A stretch of DNA of 64,000 bases from Oceanobacillus zhaokaii (GTDB lineage Bacteria > Bacillota > Bacilli > Bacillales > Amphibacillaceae), in NCBI RefSeq assembly GCF_003352005.1, contig NZ_CP024848.1, positions 691,001-755,000 of the forward strand. The letters are read 5' to 3'. The position numbers and the translations under genes were made by a program. A model generated the notes under the pieces. The model was not told where the DNA came from. It was given only the letters and a program-made list of their open reading frames with translations, and did no database searches. Shown in pieces: positions 1 to 9,379 of the stretch. Position 1 is the stretch's first letter; the number at the start of each line of letters is the position of its first letter.

Positions 1-528
1 ATAACTTATCTTACGCAAAACATGGATATTTCACAAAATGTCGCCTTATTAGGTGTGTCTGCAGCAGCCTTCGTAATGTGTTTCTTTATTCCTATCTTTG
101 GTTATATTTCAGACCGTTTTGGCAGAACACGGACATATTGGTATGGCAGCCTGGTTACAGGATTTTCTGCAATACCAGCTTTCTGGTTCATGTCAAATAG
201 TGGTAGTAGCACATTAGTAATATGGTTATCCATCATTATTCCATTGGGTATTTTTTATGCCGCTGTTTATGGACCTGAAGCTGCATTATTTGCGGAACTA
301 TTTGATGCCAAAGTGAGATACACTGGGATATCGTTTGTATACCAGTTTTCCGGAATATTTGCTAGTGGGCTGACACCTATGGTTGCTACTTATTTATTAA
401 GTTTGAGTGATGGGTTCCCTACTTACCTTGTACTGTATGTTATTTTTGCAGGTATTCTCAGTGCATTTTCAGTACGTTGGATTTCCTTAAACAAAGCTAA
501 ACAAGGGAATCTCGGCAACAATAGATAA
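1..528 (+). CDS. MHS-family MFS transporter, C-terminal part (5' end outside window)
   Basis: The reading frame is open from base 1, so the ATG at 22 is internal and only the last ~175 residues are present. The text shows membrane helices and the central-loop motif DRFGRTRTYW. It also has the segment GPEAALFAELF, followed by RYTGISFVYQ, typical of metabolite:H+ symporters (MHS group; shikimate, citrate and dicarboxylate carriers). It therefore probably imports an organic acid with protons across the cytoplasmic membrane. The substrate cannot be read from this fragment. A hairpin follows the stop codon. The family call is good; the substrate is unknown. Confidence 0.85.
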   Translation: MTYLTQNMDISQNVALLGVSAAAFVMCFFIPIFGYISDRFGRTRTYWYGSLVTGFSAIPAFWFMSNSGSSTLVIWLSIIIPLGIFYAAVYGPEAALFAELFDAKVRYTGISFVYQFSGIFASGLTPMVATYLLSLSDGFPTYLVLYVIFAGILSAFSVRWISLNKAKQGNLGNNR

Positions 529-552
529 ATATAATCATCTGTTCTATTAAAA

Positions 553-598
553 CTAGCTGTAGCGGACTGCTTCCCATGAAGCAACTCTCTACAGCTAG
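553..598 (+). terminator. Long nested stem-loop after the MHS transporter gene
   Basis: CTAGCTGTAG (553-562) pairs perfectly with CTACAGCTAG (589-598), and an inner stem GCTTC/GAAGC (569-573/578-582) lies within it. It sits 25 bp after the stop codon. There is no clear T-run behind it, so it may act as an mRNA-end stabiliser or a weak terminator. The geometry is seen directly; the function is inferred. Confidence 0.5.
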
Positions 599-775
599 GC
601 ATATTAATGATTACTCAACACAGCAAAGATTACCAAAACAAAAATATTACAATATAAAGGAAGTGATGCTCTTTCTGTTGGAAAGAGAGCTTTGATGTTT
701 ATAGGAATACAGATAGATTTGGCTGCAAGGTACAGGTTGACAGATCTGGTGGCTACAATTAGCTCGTCTTTTCAT

Positions 776-1741
776 TTACTTTAACGAGAAAGAAGAGCCA
801 TCAATAATTTCAATATCTTTTCTTGTTTTTACTTCATCCATTAATTTAAAAAGTGCCTCATCTTTCCACTTAGCTTCAATCATACAATCAATTTGTGGAA
901 TACTACCCTTTATTACTTTAAGAAATTTGAAAAACATATCGATATCTACATAATCTGAATGATGGCGAAATGCATTATCACTCTTTGGACTTGATATATG
1001 CATTTTTATTGAGAGAGGAGAATGCCTCCATGTCTGCACAATTCTATTCCAATTGATTTCCCAATTTTCATCCTTGTGATGAGCCAGATGATGATGATAA
1101 TCAAAAACGAGAGGTATATTTAGTTTTTCACATAAGTAAAGTGTATCTTCTAAAGTAAAAGAAGTATCATCATTTTCAAGCATGATCATCTTTTGAATCA
1201 TTTTTGGAACATCCATCCAATTATCAACAAATCGTTCAAGTGAAATTTCGGTTTCTTTATAATTACCACCAACATGCATGACACAGCGATGCGTTGGATC
1301 AATCCCCATTGCTTTTAATAATAAGTAATGGAGCTTTAAGGTTCTTATTGAATTTTTCAAGATATGCTTCTCTTTAGAATTAATGATAACAAAATGATCG
1401 GGATGAAAATCAACTCTTATCTTATGATTTTTTGCGAAATCTCCAATCTCACGAAGCGGTTCTTTTAATGGCTTTATATAATTCCAATCAAGAAGCTCCT
1501 CGTGGTTGGCTAAAGGGATAAGGTGAGAGGTTAAACGATAGAAATGAATATCAGACGCTGCACTATGTTTTAACAATCTTAGTGTGTTGTGCAGGTTCGA
1601 AAGTGCAATACGTTCTAATTTGCGAATGGCAGCTTCCCGATCAGTAATTTTGTTGAATTGGGTAAACGTCATTGTTTGCGACGGCGATGCATTTTTTAGT
1701 TCCATACTCATTGCGACATAACCAAGCCGTACAATTGTCAT
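776..1741 (-). CDS. UvsE-like UV-damage endonuclease paralog with altered lesion-probing residues
   Basis: TIM-barrel endonuclease of the UVDE family (321 aa), which nicks DNA 5' of UV photoproducts. The ATG at 1741 is chosen over a start at 1789 because it has a GAGGTGG ribosome site and the longer form would overlap the upstream gene. Metal-site motifs are present: VMHVGG, LENDD, FDYHHH, KMHISSPKS and MIEAK. Compared with its neighbour, the HPNQF segment is HPDHF, and the Asn of the N-terminal GYVAN motif is Met (GYVAMS). In Thermus UVDE these positions (Gln104, Asn10) contact the damaged site. It lies 41 bp behind a second uvsE, probably in one operon. It may have a changed lesion specificity. 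Confidence 0.85.
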   Translation of the reverse strand: MTIVRLGYVAMSMELKNASPSQTMTFTQFNKITDREAAIRKLERIALSNLHNTLRLLKHSAASDIHFYRLTSHLIPLANHEELLDWNYIKPLKEPLREIGDFAKNHKIRVDFHPDHFVIINSKEKHILKNSIRTLKLHYLLLKAMGIDPTHRCVMHVGGNYKETEISLERFVDNWMDVPKMIQKMIMLENDDTSFTLEDTLYLCEKLNIPLVFDYHHHLAHHKDENWEINWNRIVQTWRHSPLSIKMHISSPKSDNAFRHHSDYVDIDMFFKFLKVIKGSIPQIDCMIEAKWKDEALFKLMDEVKTRKDIEIIDGSSFSLK

Positions 1742-1782
1742 TTTGTTCCACCTCATCCGTTTTATTGTTAAGTTCTTCACGG

Positions 1783-2736
1783 TTACCATTCCACAGATGC
1801 ACTCGAGATCCGTTTGACTCCCCGAATTGCTGCTATATCCTCTACAAGTTTCTGCATTGCAAGGTTCTTTTGTTTTGCTTCTATCATAATGTCAAAGTCC
1901 TGATTAAGCTCCTTAGCCATCTTTAAGAAGGGAAGAACGAAGTCTAAAGAAACAAAATCGGCATGGGAACGGTAGGCATTCTCAGATTTTGGTGAAGAAA
2001 TATGGACTTTTGGTACGATATCAACGTTATTCCAAGTGTTAAATATACGGTTTAAGTAATTGGCGAGGTCATTCTCCACGTTATTCGCCATATAGTGATG
2101 ATAATCTAGTACCATTGGAATGTTTTCCTTTTCACAAGCAAGGAGTGTTTCCTGAACGTCATATGTCTTATCATCATTTTCCAGCGTCATATGCTTCTTA
2201 ATTTCCTTGGGCAATTTTTTAAGGTTTTTATAGAAGCGGTTTAACGACTTAGCTTTATCCCCATAGGCTCCGCCAATATGAATGTTAATTAATCCTGTAT
2301 CGAGTACATTCATTGCGTTTAGCATCTTAAAATGATAGTCCATACTTATTATGGCATTTATTGTTACTTCTTCTCTTGGACTTGTGAAAAGTGTAAATTG
2401 ATTTGGGTGAAAACTTACTCTAAGGTTGAAATGTTTGACTATATTTCCTATCTCTTCCCATTCGTTTTTAAATGGAGTTAGGAAATCCCACATCACTTCC
2501 GGATGGGTTGCTAAAGGGACTAGTGTGCTTGAAAACCGGTAGATGTCTATTTCATGCGCGATGTTATAATACAGGATTCTTTTTGTGTGATGTAAATTTT
2601 GTGCTGTTATATATTTCAGCTTTTCCATTCTCTCGTTTTTAGGAAGCGTTGAATACCGTGTAAAAGTTAACGTTTTTGATGGACTTGCATCCCATAAGCC
2701 TAGTGCATTTGCTACATATCCGAAACGAATCTTCAT
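1783..2736 (-). CDS. uvsE: UV DNA damage endonuclease UvsE
   Basis: UVDE-type endonuclease of 317 aa, close to the usual family length. It starts an alternative excision repair route by cutting 5' of cyclobutane dimers and 6-4 products. Conserved features read from the sequence are FGYVANAL near the N terminus, VSFHPNQF (catalytic His and lesion-probing Gln), NIHIGGAYG, MTLENDD (metal Glu), VLDYHHY, VPKVHISSPKS and MIEAKQK. It is first in a two-gene leftward unit with a diverged paralog. The 227-bp spacer on its upstream side is shared with the catalase gene, which is transcribed the other way, so both stress-defence functions adjoin. Confidence 0.92.
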   Translation of the reverse strand: MKIRFGYVANALGLWDASPSKTLTFTRYSTLPKNERMEKLKYITAQNLHHTKRILYYNIAHEIDIYRFSSTLVPLATHPEVMWDFLTPFKNEWEEIGNIVKHFNLRVSFHPNQFTLFTSPREEVTINAIISMDYHFKMLNAMNVLDTGLINIHIGGAYGDKAKSLNRFYKNLKKLPKEIKKHMTLENDDKTYDVQETLLACEKENIPMVLDYHHYMANNVENDLANYLNRIFNTWNNVDIVPKVHISSPKSENAYRSHADFVSLDFVLPFLKMAKELNQDFDIMIEAKQKNLAMQKLVEDIAAIRGVKRISSASVEW

Positions 2737-2898
2737 CTACTTTCCCCTTTATTTAAACTTTGATAATGATGTTTTTTTGAGGCAAAAAGCCAAATATATT
2801 TTATCTTCTGCAATAGTCCATTTATGTATACACAAAAGTAGGTTTTACATCCAATCCTATTATACCTCCGTTATTTTTAAATAATTTAGATAACATCT

Positions 2899-2924
2899 GT
2901 TTGATTCAAAACTACATAGGGAAG
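2899..2924 (+). promoter_or_regulatory. SigB-type general-stress promoter for katE
   Basis: GTTTGA (2899-2904), a 14-bp spacer and GGGAAG (2919-2924) match the Bacillus SigB consensus GTTTAA-N12-15-GGGWAW with about one deviation per box. It lies 40 bp before the catalase start. B. subtilis katE is a classic SigB gene, which supports the call. Confidence 0.7.
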
Positions 2925-2963
2925 AGAATTAGTGAATAATTATAAAGGAGGAGATGGAGTATC

Positions 2964-4988
2964 ATGAGTAACGAAAAAGGTAATAAAAAGAATGAACAGC
3001 TCGATCAATTTCGGGTAAAGGATGAAGGTGAAGCACTGACAACCAATCAGGGACTGAAAATGGCTGAAGATGAGTTTTCATTAAAAGCTGGTGAGCGCGG
3101 ACCTACATTATTAGAGGATTTTCATTTTCGCGAAAAAATGACTCACTTTGACCACGAAAGGATTCCAGAACGCGTCGTTCATGCCAGAGGATTTGGGGTC
3201 CATGGAGAATTTGAAGTCTATGAGTCACTTGCTCCCTATACCAAAGCCAAATTTTTAAATGAACCTGGAAGGAAAACTCCTGTATTTGTTCGCTTTTCGA
3301 CAGTGGCTGGTTCACGCGGTTCCATGGATTTAGCACGCGATGTACGAGGGTTTGCAACAAAATTCTATACAGAAGAAGGGAATTATGATCTGGTTGGAAA
3401 TAATATGCCTGTCTTCTTTATTCAGGATGGCATTAAATTCCCCGACTTTATTCATGCAGTTAAACCAGAACCGCATAACGAGATTCCACAGGCACAGTCC
3501 GCACACGATACATTTTGGGACTTCGTGGCAAATAATCAGGAAACTGCGCATATGATTATGTGGCATATGTCGGATCGTGCCATTCCAAGAAGCTTCCGGA
3601 TGATGGAAGGGTTTGGAGTACATACTTACCGCTTGATCAATGAAAAAGGACAAGCCTTCTTTGTGAAATTCCATTGGAAACCAGTGCTTGGTGTGCATTC
3701 TGTTGTGTGGGATGAAGCACAAAAGATTAGTGGAAAAGATCCAGACTTCCATCGCCGTGATTTGTATGAAGCAATTGAAAACGGTGATTATCCTGTCTTT
3801 GAGCTGGGCTTGCAAATTATTAATGAAGAAGATGAATTTAAATTCGACTTTGACATTCTTGACGCTACGAAGCTCTGGCCGGAAGAAGACGTTCCAGTAC
3901 AAATTGTCGGAAAAATGACGTTGAACCGCAATGTGGATAATTACTTTGCAGAAACAGAGCAAGTAGCCTTCCACCCCGGACATGTTGTTCCTGGTATTGA
4001 CTTTAGTAACGATCCGCTCTTACAGACGCGTCTATTCTCTTACACAGATACTCAGCTGATTCGTTTGGGTGGACCGAATTTCCACGAACTGCCAATTAAT
4101 AAACCAGTTGCCCCATTCCACAACAACCAGCGTGATGGTTATGGACGCCAGACCATCAATACTAGTCCGGTGAGCTACCATAAAAACTCGCTGGCAAACA
4201 ATACACCAGGACCGGTCAGTGAGGAAGAGGGCGGATACAGCCATTACCAGGAAAAAGTGGAAGGCCGCAAAGTTCGCGCTCGCAGTGAAAGCTTTAAAGA
4301 CCACTTTACCCAGGCCATTCTATTCTGGAACAGTATGAGCAGTGTGGAGAAATATCATATCATTAATGCATTCAGTTTTGAGCTTGGAAAATGTAAAGAA
4401 GTGTCTGTACGTGAGCAAGTTTTAGAAATGTTCTCGAATGTTAACCATGAGCTTGTATCTGCGATTGCAGAAAATCTAGGGTTGCCTGTCCCCGCGGAAA
4501 AAGAAATAACATATGCAAAATCTTCACCAGCCCTAAGCCAGGAAAACACCATTAAGAGAACAGACACACGTAAAGTAGCTGTCATTGCAGCAGACGGATA
4601 TCCAAAGGAATTATCTGAAACGATTAACGAATTAAAAGCTGTCAGCATAAACGTTGAGGTTGTAAGTGACCATCAAGGCACCATTCAAGGCAATGACAAC
4701 ACGGAACTTCCAGTTGACCATACACTAATGACAGCAGACTCTGTTCTGTTTGATGCCGTCTTGATTGCTAGCCAAAAGGGAAATACCCCATTATTTGATA
4801 AAGAAGCACCTTATTTTGTTAAGGAAGCCCTTCTGCATTACAAACCAATTGGTGCCATAAAAGAAGGAGCCGCCATCCTAGAGTCCTTGCAAATTTCTGG
4901 CCAAAATGGTGTAGTCATTGATGACAGCAAGCAATTTATAGAAGCTGTTCGTAAAGCTAGATTCTGGGATCGTGAAGGGAAAAATTAA
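2964..4988 (+). CDS. katE: Large-subunit (HPII/KatE-type) monofunctional catalase
   Basis: Cytoplasmic heme catalase that disproportionates hydrogen peroxide. At 674 aa it belongs to the large-subunit clade, with a C-terminal DJ-1/PfpI-like flavodoxin domain (about residues 530-670) after the catalase core. The catalytic His is in [11 protein letters not shown] (about residue 73). The distal Asn is in GNNMPVFF. The proximal heme Tyr is in RLFSYTDTQ (about residue 360). The ATG at 2964 follows AAAGGAGG. A SigB-like promoter sits just upstream, so expression in general stress and stationary phase is likely. After the stop, translation in the same frame still resembles the protein's own end (see findings). 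Confidence 0.95.
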   Translation: MSNEKGNKKNEQLDQFRVKDEGEALTTNQGLKMAEDEFSLKAGERGPTLLEDFHFREKMTHFDHERIPERVVHARGFGVHGEFEVYESLAPYTKAKFLNEPGRKTPVFVRFSTVAGSRGSMDLARDVRGFATKFYTEEGNYDLVGNNMPVFFIQDGIKFPDFIHAVKPEPHNEIPQAQSAHDTFWDFVANNQETAHMIMWHMSDRAIPRSFRMMEGFGVHTYRLINEKGQAFFVKFHWKPVLGVHSVVWDEAQKISGKDPDFHRRDLYEAIENGDYPVFELGLQIINEEDEFKFDFDILDATKLWPEEDVPVQIVGKMTLNRNVDNYFAETEQVAFHPGHVVPGIDFSNDPLLQTRLFSYTDTQLIRLGGPNFHELPINKPVAPFHNNQRDGYGRQTINTSPVSYHKNSLANNTPGPVSEEEGGYSHYQEKVEGRKVRARSESFKDHFTQAILFWNSMSSVEKYHIINAFSFELGKCKEVSVREQVLEMFSNVNHELVSAIAENLGLPVPAEKEITYAKSSPALSQENTIKRTDTRKVAVIAADGYPKELSETINELKAVSINVEVVSDHQGTIQGNDNTELPVDHTLMTADSVLFDAVLIASQKGNTPLFDKEAPYFVKEALLHYKPIGAIKEGAAILESLQISGQNGVVIDDSKQFIEAVRKARFWDREGKN

Positions 4989-5174
4989 GGAATTTTTATA
5001 GATGAAGGAGCTGTTTCTGAAATCGCTAAGCAGCATTTTTGGGAAAGTACATTAAATAATAGTATATATGGGAAACATCTGATAACAAGTTTCTTGTGAG
5101 TGATTAGGCCCCTTTATGAAAGACAAGACAATATCACATTAACTTTTAAAAACGTTGGATAACCTATTGTAAGA

Positions 5175-5216
5175 TGTCTTCGTAGGGATTTTTAATCTAA
5201 TCGGAGGCATTTTTTT
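5175..5216 (+). terminator. Rho-independent terminator downstream of katE
   Basis: TGTCTTCG (5175-5182) pairs, with two G-U pairs, with CGGAGGCA (5202-5209), followed by seven T. It is the only clear element in the 315-bp spacer between katE and the phosphodiesterase gene apart from the gene-remnant reading noted in the findings. Confidence 0.6.
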
Positions 5217-5303
5217 CATGTTGTGTGAGCGACTGACTCAGGTTTTATATTTTCTAATTAAGGGAATAGATACGTTCGCTTATAATGAAAGAGGTGCAAA
5301 ACC

Positions 5304-7262
5304 ATGAAACTAAAAGTAAAATTAACTTCCCTTCTTATAATGATAGTAGCATTTAACCTTACTTTTCTTCTACCAGCTTTCGCAAGTTCAAATGAAAGTC
5401 CTACATATACGGTAATTTCTTTTGATGGAATGCGTCACGATTTCACTGAAAATTATATGCATGAGGGATTGCTGCCAAATTTTAAAAAGGTAAAAGATAA
5501 TGGACTATTTGCAAAAAACTTCAAAACAGTTTATCCTTCTTTAACATCGGCATCACATGCAGCAATATCTACAGGTGCAAAGCCAGAGAAAACGGGCATG
5601 ATTAGTAATAACCTTCATAAACCCGGCACGAAACTTACCGAAAAACAAAGTGCCTTCTTTTCATCCCTCGATACGATTCCTATTTGGGCAGAAGCAAGGA
5701 AACAAGGAAAAACAACTGCAACTGTCCTTTTCCCCGGTTCCAATCCGGAAGAAGGTAATCAAGCGACATATGCTATTTATAACGGTAAAACATGGGCTGA
5801 AAGTGATCTTAATAATTTGACCTTTAAAGAAGCTGTTGAATGGAAGCAACTTCCTAAAAGCTATAGTCCCGCAAAGGAAAGCACGCTATCCTTGAAACTT
5901 GGAAAAAGTGCTGGTCAAAAAATCTATATATTGGCAGCTGACTCAAGGGATAATGGAGTGATTGACTATGATACATTTTACTTTACTACAGATAAAAATC
6001 GTCCATTATCAGAGGCTGTTCATCTAAACGAATGGGGATCTATTTCATTTCCAATCAATGACCAGCATTTAGCTGGATTTTCTTTTAAGGTAAAAGATTT
6101 CGACCAATCCTTGGAAAATGTTAAGTTTTACAGAACTGCAGTCACCTCAGGGGTTATACATGGACCCCAGGAATTTAAAGATAACATTGCAAAGAAGTTT
6201 GGTCATCTGCCTGATCAGGATGATGACCTGGGACTTGAGAATAATTGGATTACACGTTTGGAATATGAAGAGATCAGTGAGCGGTTTGCCAAGTGGACAA
6301 CCGATGTTTCTCTTTATATCAAAGAGCAATACAAACCTGATTTATTATTCTTTTATTATCCCCAAATAGACCATGAAGAGCATAAATATCTTTTGGTCGA
6401 TCCCAGACAGCCAGGATATACGGAGGAAAAATCGAAACAGTATATGGATTATATTAAATGGGCATATCAGCTAGCTGATCGATCGCTTGGGGATACGTTA
6501 GAAAAGATGAGTGACAATGACCGGCTCATACTCATTTCAGATCACGGAATGGAGCCTGTTCACACAATGATTTCCCCTAATCATGAATTGGAGGAGGCAG
6601 GACTTTTACAAAAAGATAAAGATGGAAAAGTAGATACGGAAAAATCTAAAGCTTACGCTGTGGCAAGTGGTGCAATTGCTCATATATATATCAATTTAGA
6701 GGGTCGAGAACAAAACGGTATTGTATCAAAAGAGGAATACCCAGAAGTTCAAAAAGAAATTATGGATATTTTCAATGGTCTGAAAGTAAAAGAGCCTTCT
6801 AAAATAAAAAGAATGCAATATTTGTTGGATAAGTCACAGCAAAATTCGAGCAATGATAATGGCATAACTACTTTTAAAAAAGTGATGAAAGTATTGTTTG
6901 AACCCAAAGAGAGACCATTTGAAGAAGTCATTGCAAAGGGAAGTAAGGAAGATAGGGTTCTTAGTCACGAACAGGCAGGCGATGTATTGCTGATTGCCAA
7001 ACAAGGATACTCTATTACTCAAGATGATGAGTCTACAACCAAAAAGTCAGTTGAAAGAGGAATCCATGGTGGAAATCCAGAGCGGATGGAATTACGGCCC
7101 ATCTTATTTGTGACCGGCAATAATTATCCAAAAGCGAACATTAGGGAAGAAATTTCGACACTGGACATTGCTCCAACTTTATATGAGTTAATGGAACTTG
7201 ACACTCCGGAATTTGTCGATGGAAAGGTGATTGACAAGATTATCGAAGCAGACCGTAACTAA
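5304..7262 (+). CDS. Secreted type I phosphodiesterase / nucleotide pyrophosphatase (alkaline phosphatase superfamily)
   Basis: Exported metallo-hydrolase of 652 aa. Residues 1-27 form a signal peptide: KLKVK, a hydrophobic core, then an Ala-Phe-Ala cleavage region. The ENPP-like core has a metal Asp in FDGMRHD (about residue 41), the nucleophile Thr in SLTSASHAA (about residue 81), and the later metal motifs IDHEEH, SDHGMEP and GIHGG. Such enzymes hydrolyse phosphodiester or pyrophosphate bonds of nucleotides or related compounds outside the cell. An insertion of roughly 130 residues separates the metal motifs. It stands alone between two terminators. The exact substrate is not predictable. 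Confidence 0.85.
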   Translation: MKLKVKLTSLLIMIVAFNLTFLLPAFASSNESPTYTVISFDGMRHDFTENYMHEGLLPNFKKVKDNGLFAKNFKTVYPSLTSASHAAISTGAKPEKTGMISNNLHKPGTKLTEKQSAFFSSLDTIPIWAEARKQGKTTATVLFPGSNPEEGNQATYAIYNGKTWAESDLNNLTFKEAVEWKQLPKSYSPAKESTLSLKLGKSAGQKIYILAADSRDNGVIDYDTFYFTTDKNRPLSEAVHLNEWGSISFPINDQHLAGFSFKVKDFDQSLENVKFYRTAVTSGVIHGPQEFKDNIAKKFGHLPDQDDDLGLENNWITRLEYEEISERFAKWTTDVSLYIKEQYKPDLLFFYYPQIDHEEHKYLLVDPRQPGYTEEKSKQYMDYIKWAYQLADRSLGDTLEKMSDNDRLILISDHGMEPVHTMISPNHELEEAGLLQKDKDGKVDTEKSKAYAVASGAIAHIYINLEGREQNGIVSKEEYPEVQKEIMDIFNGLKVKEPSKIKRMQYLLDKSQQNSSNDNGITTFKKVMKVLFEPKERPFEEVIAKGSKEDRVLSHEQAGDVLLIAKQGYSITQDDESTTKKSVERGIHGGNPERMELRPILFVTGNNYPKANIREEISTLDIAPTLYELMELDTPEFVDGKVIDKIIEADRN

Positions 7263-7477
7263 ATATTTCAAATACAGATTCAAAACGGAATTTATCATCG
7301 AGAAAGAAAAGCTAGCGGTGGAAGTGACAAACTCAGGATAAAATCATGCAACTTGTGCATCGCTATTTGGGTATAGCAGAAGTGCTTGATCCAAAGTAAC
7401 TTTTAGTACAGATAAAAACATTTGAGATAACCTATAAAGTAAATCTAATTCGACGAATCAATAGTAGTTAATTGAAA

Positions 7478-7504
7478 AAAGGGACTGTACCGCAAAGTCC
7501 CTTT
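7478..7504 (+). terminator. Terminator hairpin 1 after the phosphodiesterase gene
   Basis: GGGACT (7481-7486) pairs with AGTCCC (7496-7501). It is flanked by A and T runs, so it could work in both directions. Together with the hairpin at 7555 it is all that is seen in the 410-bp spacer 7263-7672. Confidence 0.6.
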
Positions 7505-7554
7505 GCATGTTATTCTTGAATGTTTAACAAATTTCTTAACAAATAGTTCGTGCA

Positions 7555-7598
7555 ACTAAGGCTGTCATCTAAAGACTTGATGACAGCCTTAGTTTTTT
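7555..7598. terminator. Perfect 15-bp terminator hairpin, member of the dispersed GTGCAACTAAG repeat family
   Basis: ACTAAGGCTGTCATC (7555-7569) pairs perfectly with GATGACAGCCTTAGT (7579-7593), followed by six T. The lead-in GTGCAACTAAG and the loop AAAGACTTG are shared with hairpins near 27110, 31160 and 61306. It separates the rightward phosphodiesterase gene from the leftward DUF3231 gene. Confidence 0.8.
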
Positions 7599-7672
7599 AC
7601 TAGACATAGAAAATGCCCTTAGCTTTGCATCATGTTTTTGTGTTATTAGCGAAGATTGTTTTGCCTATTTTA

Positions 7673-8176
7673 TTATGAATTTTCCACTTGAAGTGGCGGT
7701 GGGATTATCCAGCCTTTTTCTTTATTTAGCCTAAGTAACTTAGCGCCAAATAATGCTTTTTCCGTATGGTACTTACCGAACATCATTGCAATATCCTCTC
7801 GTAGGCATTGTCCCATTACCGCACTGCAGGAAACAAGTCCTTGTCCTACATTTACTGAAAGAATAGCGCTAATTTCTGGATCCATGAATCTTGCACCAGC
7901 AGGAATTTCCTCTAAATTTGCTTGTGGACGTCCGGGTAAAGAAGGGGGAGGAACCACTCCATTATCTTTCAATAACTTTTCGATTTCCTGGTTTTCAGAT
8001 TGCATCTTATTAATTGCTTCTTCAAGAAGTCCTATAAGATCTTGATCTCCTGCGTGATTGACAAATGCCCCATACATGCTAATAAGTCCATTATTAGCTT
8101 GAACAAATGACCATGTCCCAATTACTTCGCCATAATGCATCGGTTCATTTTTTGGATTACCATCCATAATTCCCAA
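7673..8176 (-). CDS. DUF3231 family protein (TTG start)
   Basis: Small soluble helical protein (167 aa) that fits DUF3231, a Bacillaceae family thought to be ferritin-like or CotF-like, with no known biochemical role. The text has an N-terminal GIMDGNPKNEPMHYGE block, a GVVPPPSLPGRP hinge and two long amphipathic helices. A TTG at 8176 is preferred: the ribosome site AAGGGAG ends 8 nt before it and relatives usually begin MGI-x-xGNPK. The GTG at 8185 touches the ribosome site, and the ATG at 8167 is too far from it. It stands alone with its own spacer; a spore or stress role is only a guess. Confidence 0.75.
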   Translation of the reverse strand: MGIMDGNPKNEPMHYGEVIGTWSFVQANNGLISMYGAFVNHAGDQDLIGLLEEAINKMQSENQEIEKLLKDNGVVPPPSLPGRPQANLEEIPAGARFMDPEISAILSVNVGQGLVSCSAVMGQCLREDIAMMFGKYHTEKALFGAKLLRLNKEKGWIIPPPLQVENS

Positions 8177-8386
8177 TATAAACACTCCCTTGTATATATT
8201 TTTTCATAGGTAGTATGTGGAGTACAAGAATATTTATACAAATATCAATTGCAGAGTTTTTTATCAAGTGATAGTACTAGAGAGATTTGCGAATTTCAAA
8301 TTGAGGTTATACATCTAATATTAATAATACTATTCAATGTAGAATAGAATAGAGCAAACTACAAAACAAAGGAGATGTATTCAATC

Positions 8387-9139
8387 ATGGTAAATTACTT
8401 AAAAAGTGCTGTTTTTGAACATCAGTTTTGGCTACAGGTGCTAGGGGATCATGCACGATTTATCCATGATTCACTTTATCCTTCTGAGAAGAGAGATATT
8501 GAAAAAGCTGCTTATTTTATCCAATACTTTGACCAACTTCTTATGCAGGCTAGTTATCTTAATGAATCAAATGCCATCTCATTCTCTAATACTGTTGAAG
8601 AAATCACAGAACAACTAAAAGAATTTAAATTCTCCATCATCAGGCGACATTTGTCAGGGGATATTGGTATTCACCTTACACCTACTTTTATAAATCATAT
8701 GGTTAATGAATTAGAGGAATACCAACTGATACTTAGTTACCTCAAAAATGGAGAGATACCACCAATATTTCACGAATTGCATCATCATTTAATCTGGCTG
8801 CTGGACGCTTCTGGTCATTCAGGTGCAATTGATTCACAAATGGATGGTGTGGAAAAAAGACTAAAAGAAAAGAGCCAAAACTTTACGAAGCACTTTGAAC
8901 AATTCTATTTAAAGGCAGTAGAATTAACTGGCTACTTACGTGCAAATGTTAAAACATTTCCCGCATTAAATAGATTTAATGATGACGTTGAGGTAGAAAT
9001 CGGGTTATTTAATACATTTTTAAATGAACTAGAAGAAAATGGAATTAACTGCAGAAGTATTGGGGACATTTACCGCTTCCATGGCAGACCATATGGCAAG
9101 GGAGGAACATTATTACTTAATGAAGCTTGCAGAATCTAG
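8387..9139 (+). CDS. DUF2935 family protein
   Basis: Protein of 250 aa rich in helices and His/Glu, with repeated FEHQFWLQVLGDHARF-like and LHHHLIWLLDASGHSG-like segments. These are characteristic of DUF2935, a Bacillus/Clostridium family of two ferritin-like four-helix units with possible metal ligands. No enzymatic role is established. The ATG at 8387 is chosen because AAAGGAG lies 12-13 nt upstream, while the ATG at 8375 abuts the ribosome site. It is monocistronic and is followed by a strong hairpin terminator. Confidence 0.75.
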   Translation: MVNYLKSAVFEHQFWLQVLGDHARFIHDSLYPSEKRDIEKAAYFIQYFDQLLMQASYLNESNAISFSNTVEEITEQLKEFKFSIIRRHLSGDIGIHLTPTFINHMVNELEEYQLILSYLKNGEIPPIFHELHHHLIWLLDASGHSGAIDSQMDGVEKRLKEKSQNFTKHFEQFYLKAVELTGYLRANVKTFPALNRFNDDVEVEIGLFNTFLNELEENGINCRSIGDIYRFHGRPYGKGGTLLLNEACRI

Positions 9140-9175
9140 GAACATTAGCAACTAGTTAGAATTTGGTGTGAAGTA

Positions 9176-9217
9176 AAAAGTGGCTGTGCCAATGGTAGAT
9201 TGGTATGCCACTTTTGT
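9176..9217 (+). terminator. Terminator after the DUF2935 gene
   Basis: AAAAGTGGC..TGCCAAT pairs with ATTGGTA..GCCACTTTT around a 5-nt loop, a nearly continuous stem of about 16 bp. A/T flanks on both sides make it potentially bidirectional. Confidence 0.75.
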
Positions 9218-9274
9218 TTATGTTACTGCTTTTCGAATTGTAATTGGCTGATATGATCAATATTGTGATTTAAT

Positions 9275-9379
9275 GCTTGGTGGCAGAGCCTTACTGTATG
9301 GCTAGCGGGAGCTAACCCTTAGACTTGAGAACGTATTTCCTTGCAGAGGAAAGACTTGGAGTCCGGAAACCTACCAAGC
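9275..9379. other. Unidentified structured 105-nt element
   Basis: GCTTGGT (9275-9281) and ACCAAGC (9373-9379) close a region holding several further short stems: GGCTAGC/GCTAACC, TTTCCT/AGGAAA and GACT/AGTC. It lies between two genes pointing at each other and has no coding potential. It may be a small RNA, a 3'-end structure of the adh mRNA on the minus strand, or a dispersed repeat. I do not recognise the family. Confidence 0.35.

Noticed and set aside
1742..1789. Longer N terminus (16 residues) for the second UvsE paralog
   Set aside because: It would overlap the upstream gene, has no ribosome site and is unlike the family start; the ATG at 1741 has GAGGTGG.
3103..4648. Several long antisense and alternate frames within katE
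   Set aside because: They are shadows of a strongly coding frame with clear catalase motifs, and they lack ribosome sites.
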